The translations under genes were made by a program, and so were the position numbers. From Malania oleifera (taxonomy: Eukaryota; Streptophyta; Magnoliopsida; Santalales; Ximeniaceae): DNA of 64,000 nucleotides. The notes beneath the pieces were generated by a model, which ran no database searches, had not been told where the DNA came from, and was given only the letters and a program-made list of their open reading frames with translations. Shown piece by piece: positions 57,099-64,000 of the stretch (positions are counted from its first letter, which is position 1; each line of letters opens with the position of its first letter). The stretch is taken from assembly GCF_029873635.1 (NCBI RefSeq), contig NC_080419.1:70995097-71059096 (forward strand). Direction: 5' to 3'.

Positions 57099-59036
57099 GT
57101 AAGAACCCGACTCGTGATAAATGGATTAAATTAATTAAGAGAGGGGTAAAAAGGTAATTGTGCAGAATTAGTCGACGAGGCCATCATTCATCGACGGAGG
57201 CTAGTGGCACCTTGTTGACAAAATTCAGAGGCTGGTCGATGAGGGAATGTCGAGAGGTTCGAAAAATTTGGAAATATCCAGCTCGTCAACGAGGCCACCG
57301 TCTTGTCAACGAAGGTAATGGTGGACTCATCGACAAGGATGCCAATTTGTCGACAAAATCCACCCAAGTCAAAGGGCTATAAATATCCAAATGAGTTGCT
57401 TCCAAGCTAAGTTAGCTTAAAAATCTCTCCCTCTCTCTCTAGAACTCGAAGGTCTCTCTCTCAATCTTAATTTCTTCACCGTTCATCGCCTGATTCATAA
57501 ATCCGATGTTACTGTGAGGATCAGGAAAGGGTTCTCTATGTTTCTATCGGATTAGAATCTCGTTTTAAGCAGTTTTTCTGGTTTCGGGCCAAAATCAAGG
57601 TAAGGCTCGGTTTTCATTTCTGTTTCAGAATATGTATACTAGTAAGGATTGTAAGCATGTATCGTACTGTGGTTTGTAGTTTTTGGAGTCTCGATTCGTA
57701 GTTTTGGGGACCATAGAGTTTGTAGTTGGAATTTAGGTTAAGGTAAGGGGATTCAGTTTATATCAGTTACTTTTTCAAATCGGGATCAGTAAGCTTGTAG
57801 GCTACGATCGTATGTATGTTTTGGTAACTTATTTAGGGAAATATATTGGGTAAAATACGAGATTTTCGTGTTATAGTTTTCGAGAAAATTTGAGGATTTC
57901 GAGTATCATCTCTGCTTTGTTTAGAAAATTGTTTGTTTTGTTTAAACTATATTATTGAGATGACTATTATCCATATTTGCATAAAACAGTATACTTGAAT
58001 TGGAAAACAATATGATTTTTTGTAAACCAAATAAGTGTGGAATGTATGGTTGTATGTAATTGTTCCAGGTATTTTGTAAAATAGCTATGTGGCTACTAAT
58101 TACTGTACACTGATATGTATAAAAGTGTGAGCTCCAAAATGATTCCAGGTTTTGTGAAATCGGCTAGGGGCGGCTAATTACCGTATGTTGCACTATGTAC
58201 CAGTGTCAAAACCGTGGGTGAGAATGTCTGGCTCTATATCTGAGGGTGTGAAATATCACCATGTATCTCGGCTGGTCACCGAGGGGTGTGAGTTACATTG
58301 TATTGGCAATGTAATCACTGTGGAGTTTCGGGTTTCATGGAGTAGTTGCACGTTAGTGTGAGCTACATCGTATTGGCAATGTAATCACTGTGAAGCTTCA
58401 GGTTTCATAGCGTAGTTGCGTATTAGTGTGACGAAACTGACCGTATGTTTGGGTATCCTATGTATTGGAATGGATTTGTGAAAATACTGGAACTGTATGG
58501 AACTGTGTGAAATGTTTTGAGCTGTATCGTATTGTATGGTGTTATGGTTTACGTAAAATAGCACTGGTATGCCACACACTGATATAACCTGTTTTCTTCC
58601 TTACTGAGAGGTGTCTCACCCCGAATGTACGTACAAATGTTTTTCAGGTCCATCAGGTAGTCGTAACTAGTATCCTAGCAATCGGAAGCGAGGGTGTTGT
58701 TAGCTGCTGTTAGTGCCTGTTTAGGTACGAGTTTTTGTAACCAAGTTGTCGTGATGGATTTGTGTGTAGATACCCGGGGTATGTTTTGTGTCTATGGGAA
58801 TGTATATTCTAGCTTTGTATAGACTCTGGTATGGTACTGTACATGTATAGAAAGACCGTATTTCGCTATGTATTTGATGAGTATGAATGTGTATGTTATG
58901 ATTGTAAAGACATCCGTGTACCCAACGGGGTCAGAGCCTCTCTTGGTGTTGTATCATGTATGTTTTAATTGGTACAGAGACAAGTTAGGTTACTGTAATC
59001 ACACCTGGGACCTATCTGTGGGTTCAGGGAGTGACA
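57099..59036 (+). repeat. B 3' LTR
   Basis: 1,938 bp, TGTAAGAACC to GTGACA. GTCGAC cluster 57171-57357 (longer than in the 5' LTR), TATAAATA 57378-57385, donor-like AAG|GTAAGG at 57600, CTTACTGAG box 58600-58622, acceptor TTTTTCAG|GTCC at 58647. Confidence 0.9.
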
Positions 59037-59865
59037 TTTGTTGCAACGGTAACAAGTCTCAATAGTGTGGCCAGGATGCTTGCAATAATTTGTAGATCTT
59101 TTTGTTGGACTGCTTGCAACAATTGCTAGAGCTAGAAGCATCAAACCCTCATTGTGAAGGTTTCTCTGTGGTAGTGGAGGGATCAATAGCCAAAACATTT
59201 ATCTTATTCTAGGCTTTAAGGGTTGCAAGACGAGCTTCTTCTCTAGCCAACTCTTTTATAGCAGTATCAAGAGAGGGATGAGGGCTGCGATTAAGAAGCT
59301 GACCTCGAATGGGCTCATAGGATTTGTCAAGTAACATCAAGAACTCATAAATACGGAATTCATCTTGAACAACATTATATTGTTGAGCGTCTTTTGAGCA
59401 TGCCCAAGTTGGAATAGAAAGGTAAATTTGGTCCTAAAGGAAGTGAAGCTGATCATAGTAGTCATTGATAAATTGCCCTAGCTCTTGCCGGAGCTGATGC
59501 AACTCAACCACTAACTGATATTTCATGGATTCATGAGAATTGGAATATTGTTTGGCCAACATATCCCATGCAGATTTTGCATCATCAAAGCTGCCTAACA
59601 GATTGGAGATGGAAGAAATGGAAGTGTTCCGAAGCCAAGTAAGTATCATATGGTTATGACTATCCTATTCAACTATGCGAGCAGTGAATGCAGTAGCTTC
59701 TTCAGCTGCCCCCTTAGCATGAATAGTGATTGTACCAGCTTAATATTGCAAAGCATACGACCCTTAAAAAAACTATGCATAGCTTGAGACCAATATAAAT
59801 AATTCCTAGTCCCATCCCAATGTAGTATTGATGGGGTCAGGAAGAAAAATGTCCTTTTTATCCAT
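59037..59865 (-). pseudogene. K gag (copia-type) with start of zinc knuckle
   Basis: The start ATG on the minus strand is at 59865 (MDKKDIFLPDPINTTLGWD). Then come ILTWLRNTSISSISNLLGSF, DDAKSAWDMLAKQYSNS, YQLVVELHQLRQ, INDYYDQLHFL (open at 59649-59434), MLLDKSYEPIRGQLLNRSPH, and the zinc knuckle CKHPGHTIETC followed by CYRCNK at the B insertion edge. This matches the plant copia Gag (retrotran_gag/UBN2-like) layout. Stops after the N-terminal GWD and elsewhere disable it. Confidence 0.83.
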
Positions 59866-60246
59866 TTAGAGACACAATATGCAAAAATAAACTACAAAAC
59901 TAAAATCTACGTGGAAACCTGTGTAAGGAGATCCTGACCTGAAAAGTCAACCCTAGAAATGTCAATGGTCAACGGTCAGGTCAACGATCAATAGTGCTGA
60001 CGTGGCGTGCTGATGTGGCGTGATGACGTCAGACATTGCAGGATGAAACAGGCACGTGGAGTGTGTGTAGGCAGCAGGCGATTGGCACGTGAGGAGCGTA
60101 GACTCTGAAGTATAACACGATGGTGTGTGAGCTCCAATGAACACGGTGACGATAGAGGATGTAGTGTTTTGTGGTGTGGTTCCTTGACGGCGGTGGAAGC
60201 GTGATAGGGAAGGAGCAATACCAAGAAAACAAGATTGCTAAGAAAA
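59866..60246 (-). promoter_or_regulatory. K 5' leader with ACGT-core sites
   Basis: Untranslated leader between K 5' LTR and gag. It contains TGACGTGGC (59998-60006), the palindrome TGACGTCA (60024-60031) and two CACGTG G-boxes (60053-60058, 60086-60091) in 95 bp, sites of the plant bZIP/bHLH type. The usual initiator-Met primer site is not evident next to the LTR. Short minus-strand ORFs here have no recognisable motif. Confidence 0.45.
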
Positions 60247-60418
60247 GGTTAGAGTAGTATTATTGTAATTCTTGTTTATAAGAGTATATAGGGATGCCTA
60301 TTTATATAGGAGGCACGGATTGTTGTATAAGTAAATAGGAGTGCAGTACAAGTAATAGAGAGTGTAGTACAAGTAAATAAGGGTTGGGCTTCAGCCCAAA
60401 GCCTAATACATGTTAACA
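60247..60418 (-). repeat. K 5' LTR
   Basis: About 172 bp matching 25372-25562: AGTATTATTGTA, GCCTATTTATATAGGAGGC, GGTTGGGCTTCAG and ACATGTTAACA are shared. The first bases (GGTTAGAG against TGTTAGAA) are decayed. A minus-strand TATA-like TATAAATA lies at 60299-60306. Confidence 0.83.
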
Positions 60419-61879
60419 AAACATGTTGTATAAATTAAACCCTTTGGGACCAAGAGAGGAGAAGGCACAATTATTCATTTCTTCATTCTTTCTAAACTTT
60501 GTTCGGCTAACACTTCCAATAAATCTATGATTATATTTGCTTTAAAAAGGAGCTTTAAAGCTATGCTTTTATAGTATAAAAGAATGTCCAAATGTAGCTA
60601 AGGCATTTAGTTATTGATTCAAACTAAATGATACAATTTATGTGTCTTTGTTAGTTGAGTCAGATGGGTGGTTAGTTGCTATAAACCTCTTGAAGATTCT
60701 TGGTACAAAGATTGATAGGGGAAGGGTATAGTTGAAAAATGTATTTGACACAAAAGGAGTACATTGAGAATGTTTAGAACATTTTAGCATGAAAATACAA
60801 AGGTTATGGGTTATCCACTTGCTTATGACAAACTTCTTTTACCAACTCATTGTCCTATACTTTTATTAGCATTTGGAAAATGCTATAATTTACTTTTTGT
60901 TGCATTTACAAAAACATCCTGTTCTAAGATATAGTGAAAAGTATTGATTCTTTCACAACACATATTAAACACTAATATTAGTGTTGTATGAAACTCTATT
61001 CCAGCGATATAGAGTTGTTATTATTACCAAATCACAAGCTATAAATAAATTTTGTATAACATGTTTAAAATGTTATAAAACCTTTTTTATGTCATTGTTA
61101 AATACCAATTTTCCAAATTACCGATTCTACTAATTAATTTATGTTTTTCCTATACCCTAACACTATACACAACATGTTTCAGTTACATTTCATCTAACAT
61201 AAATATTCCATTCCACATTGACACATCAATGAAAACACACATTTATTAATCAAAATCTTTTAATATAATAAGTGTCACCACCATTTTTATGTACAATACA
61301 CAATGATCTAATTACAAATGAAAAATCAATAACAATGATTCTGTCAACATCCTCCTCAGTAATTAATTAAATAGGGAAAAACTAATCATGAAACCACATA
61401 TTATCATCCATTTTAAATTTAATTGCATCTTTTGTAAATTTCTTCATCCTAACATCAAGTTTAGTTGTCCCCTCTTCTCCTTTAGCAATGATTTTGTGTG
61501 TGTATTCCCCTCCATACATGTGCTATTCTTGGAACAAGAAACAATTTAAGCACCATACCTCACTATTTGCAATAGCTTTTCCTTATTATTAATAGTTACA
61601 GAGACATCATAGAAGTGTGAAATTATGTTGCTAATACAAAATTAAAATCAATTTATTATAAGAAGTTTGTAATGCACATTTAAGACAGAAGACTTACATC
61701 CCCTCAGAGCCTTTTATTCATATTGTGGACATTCTTTCATTTCCGAATCATGTACTAATTGATGCTAATGAAATACCTTCTTCCTAAATCCATAATATAT
61801 GCTCGCATCATTTAACAATTTATTGATCATTTAAAAATCAAAAAGTACCCAAAATGGATTAATTACTTAAAAACTTCTT
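60419..61879. other. Unassigned AT-rich intergenic DNA
   Basis: About 1.5 kb between K and the next LTR. No coding feature, RNA gene or recognisable repeat was seen on either strand. Confidence 0.5.
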
Positions 61880-63058
61880 TATGTGTTTTTTGGCATAGAT
61901 TGCTTCATGTTCCCGCAGGAGAGCTGATTACGTGCCAAAACTGCGTAATTGGATGTTTAACCCTGGCTTTACAATTTATATCTTTAATTAAATGTCCAAA
62001 ATTGTCCAATATTTTAATAAAGTGCCAAAATCATCATTCTTGAACTTTATTGCACTATTTATGAAGTTTTGGTAATTTTTTTGTCGTAGGAAAATTTCCG
62101 GGAACCAAAACCGACACCTGTTTGTATTTCATGCATAACTTTTCCGTCCAAGTTCTGATCAAGAGGATTCAAATTTTTGGAGAAAGAGGAAAGGATTATC
62201 TACAAATTTCGTGTTTTGAGTTTTGTGAGATATAGGCTCCATAAGAGTCAGATTTGCGACGAATAGAGAACAAATAAAATGAGAAAATAATATATATATA
62301 TATATATGTATATATATTTGAATGGATATTTGATGTGACCCGGCCATGCATGGCCGGGTCGGGTTGGCTAATCTGGATAGGGTTCAATTTTTCCCTCTTT
62401 ATAATCTTCTTCCCCGCATAGCTGCAAGGAACCTTTTTTTTTTTGCTTTCATTCTCCTCCTCCTCTTCTTCTTTTTCTTCTTCTTCTTCTTCTTTAATCT
62501 TTTCCTGTCTTGTCTCTCTTTTCAGCTCTCTCTCTATCTTTCTCCTTATCGTTTCTTCTTCACCTTTCCCTTTTTTTTTCCTCCTCTGTTTTCCTGCTGA
62601 AATCCCTCTGCACACGGCCAGCCCCTCCATCCTCTGTAGCATCCTCAACTCCGACAACAGCAGATCCTCCAGCAAGCTCTGCAACTTGCTGCAATTTTCC
62701 AATAGTAGCAGGCCTCTCGGCCAGTCTCCAGCAGCAGCAGGCCTCTCGGCCAATTCTCCACCAGCCTCGGCTTTGCTCCAGCCCAGTCTCCACAGCCCCT
62801 TACTGCAACACAGACTCGAGCCAAAGAACAGTAGGTCGAGAGCTCTTCCAGCAGAGCCACACCCGAGCCTTTAGCCTCTGCACAGCCAGCTTTCTCGCAC
62901 AGATGAGGGCAGGAGAAACCAGCAGCCAGAGCCCTTCACGGCCAGACCAGGCAGTACCTGAGTAACCTTCGGCCTCCATCATAGCACGGCCAGCCTCCTC
63001 CACCATCTACAGCAGGCTATCTCACGGCCAGGACTCCACTCGAGGCTCCCTCTATTTT

Positions 63059-63112
<54 letters not shown>

Positions 63113-63814
63113 CCTTCTTATTTCTTCTTTTGCTTTATTTAGTTACTCATTATATTATTTTGTTTTAGAGTTTATTAAGAATTAATTATGTTCCTCTCTT
63201 ATCTTTTATTTATTTGTTCTTGAACAGGATATAAATATGGAGTTAGTCCTTTTCCTTTAGTATTTAATTTTTTTTTTTAGTTATTTGTTTAAACAAATTA
63301 AGTTAGGATTAGTCTGCTTAAAGCTCGTTTCTTTGCTTTTCTGCTGTTATCGTTTATGCGTTAAAATTTTGTTCGTTTTGTGTTTAAATTGTGATTGTGG
63401 GTTGATCCTTTAATTTGGTTAAAGATTTGAATTTTACTGTTTGTGAGTGTGTTTAATTTTGACTGAGTTTCCATTCCTGTGTGTTATAATTCCTTATTCA
63501 AAGTTGTCATCTTTAATTAAGCGTGTTTCAGTGTTTCCTTAAGTAGACTAGGATTTCCTTTATTGTTATTTAATTCCTTGCGTGTTAGTTTTAGGACTTT
63601 AATTTATGTTTTCATTTAAGTTTCCACAATCTTGAAAACCCTCGAATCTGAACTGAGTTCAATACCTTTTTAATTTTGATTGGAAGAACGTAAAATCTGA
63701 GATTAAACGCATTCCCTAAGGAGACGATCTAGCCCTTGGGCTTAGTATTACCCGACAGAACTCCTAAACTTGGGATAGCTTTCGAGCTGCTCATTTTTCG
63801 AGTGAGTCAAGTTT
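61880..63814 (+). repeat. 5' LTR of a gypsy-type (Athila/Tat-like) element
   Basis: The right edge is set by the primer site at 63816. The upstream text has the look of such LTRs: GCATAACTTTTCCGTCC, a TATATATATA stretch (62289-62318), a long CT-rich leader with a CT microsatellite (63063-63107), and, close to the end, GAGACGATCTAGCCCTTGGG then ACTTGGGATAG. A perfect 24-bp palindrome lies at 62337-62360, and CACGGCCAG-like motifs recur from 62611 to 63031. The left boundary is a guess, since the partner LTR is outside the window. Confidence 0.5.
63063..63107. repeat. CT microsatellite
   Basis: About 22 CT units in the leader of the terminal LTR. Confidence 0.95.
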
Positions 63815-63815
63815 T

Positions 63816-63833
63816 TGGTGCCAATGCCGGGGA
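63816..63833 (+). other. Primer-binding site, tRNA-Asp type
   Basis: TGGTGCCAATGCCGGGGA differs at three of 18 positions from the site TGGCGCCGTTGCCGGGGA used by many plant Athila/Tat elements (complement of tRNA-Asp, recalled). The sequence after it (63834-64000) is the start of the internal region, with no coding feature yet. Confidence 0.65.
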
Positions 63834-64000
63834 ATGCCAGTTTTAATTTCGAATTATGCGTTTTCCTAATTATTATTTTTTTTGTTTTCTTTAAATAGAA
63901 AAAAATGAAAAAAAATTGAAAATTAAAAATTTGAAAAAAAAAAAAAAATTTGTCTATTGCCGTGTTAGTGGATTTCTGCTGGCCATTGTGATGTTTGATG

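Larger units (their letters stand above)
49929..59036 (+). mobile_element. B: complete gypsy element (chromovirus), target duplication TTTGT
   Basis: LTRs 49929-51883 and 57099-59036 flank gag-pol; TTTGT borders both ends (49924-49928 and 59037-59041). Joining the flanks restores K gag reading (CYRCNK then STAAIANSES), so the insertion is exact. Primer site at 51887-51898, polypurine tract AAGGAGGGGAGGT at 57086-57098. Structure and pol order match family A, but DNA identity is clearly lower, so it is a separate family. Coding regions are disrupted and non-autonomous now. Confidence 0.92.
25372..60418 (-). mobile_element. K: Ty1-copia element split by gypsy insertions
   Basis: Matching short LTRs lie at 25372-25562 and 60247-60418, flanked by AGACA and AAACA (4 of 5 bases). 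Between them, minus-strand copia domains occur in order when plus-strand insertions A (26600-47866) and B (49929-59036) are removed: gag (59037-59865), zinc knuckle/protease/GAG-pre-integrase/integrase/RT start (47867-49928), RT end and RNase H (25575-26599). The remaining element is about 4.7 kb, near the usual copia size, allowing for roughly 270 bp of RT lost at the A/K junction. Confidence 0.88.

Noticed and set aside
62196-62753. Minus-strand Glu/Lys-rich ORF of 185 codons
   Set aside because: It is the antisense of a CT/TTC-rich leader in the terminal LTR. Low complexity explains the length, and there is no recognisable domain.

Overview
This 64 kb window is nuclear DNA of a flowering plant, probably a eudicot. 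The evidence is AT-rich sequence, one host gene with plant exon structure (an R2R3-MYB transcription factor), and a dense set of nested Ty1-copia and Ty3-gypsy LTR retrotransposons with plant-type primer-binding sites. By my boundaries more than four fifths of the window is retrotransposon. No bacterial, organellar, tRNA or rRNA gene was seen.

Layout. (1) 1-15605 is an old minus-strand gypsy relic (called G0). It is broken by a complete 8.6 kb minus-strand copia-type element at 371-8954 (TR1: gag plus a second unrelated ORF, no pol), by a 119-bp fragment at 9424-9542, and by two separate solo LTRs at 11221-13207 and 13264-15274 (C1, C2). (2) 15606-21590 holds the host gene: an R2R3-MYB of the RAX/MYB36-like type in three exons (17367-17502, 18673-18802, 19325-20045; 328 residues), whose second intron has a GC-AG boundary. 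(3) 21600-25205 carries degraded LTRs (F, D), a short 45-bp tandem repeat and an unrecognised 120-codon ORF. (4) 25372-60418 is one minus-strand copia element (K). Its RT is split by a plus-strand tandem gypsy array (A, 26600-47866: LTR-internal-LTR-internal-LTR-truncated internal). Its gag zinc-knuckle region is split by a second, complete gypsy element (B, 49929-59036, target duplication TTTGT). The third A LTR is itself split by a solo LTR (E, 41789-44365, target duplication GTACA). (5) 61880-64000 is the LTR and start of another plus-strand gypsy-type element with a tRNA-Asp-like primer site.

How it works together. The retrotransposon genes are all broken by stops or frameshifts. Many stops fit C-to-T decay at CG or CHG sites, as expected of old methylated copies, so no autonomous element is present. 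The MYB gene is the only apparently functional protein gene.

The most interesting non-coding signal is shared by retrotransposon families that are otherwise unlike each other. Their LTRs carry clusters of short palindromes centred on GTCGAC (TCGTCGACGA, TTCGGTCGACCGAA or CAGTCGACTG) just upstream of a TATA box, identical as TATAAATA in families A, B, C and TR1. Several gypsy families also share a candidate intron inside the LTR leader (donor GGTAAGG, then CTTACTGAG with a CTCAYCCC box, then a T-rich AG). Families A and B share a 36-nt block with a small stem near the 3' end.
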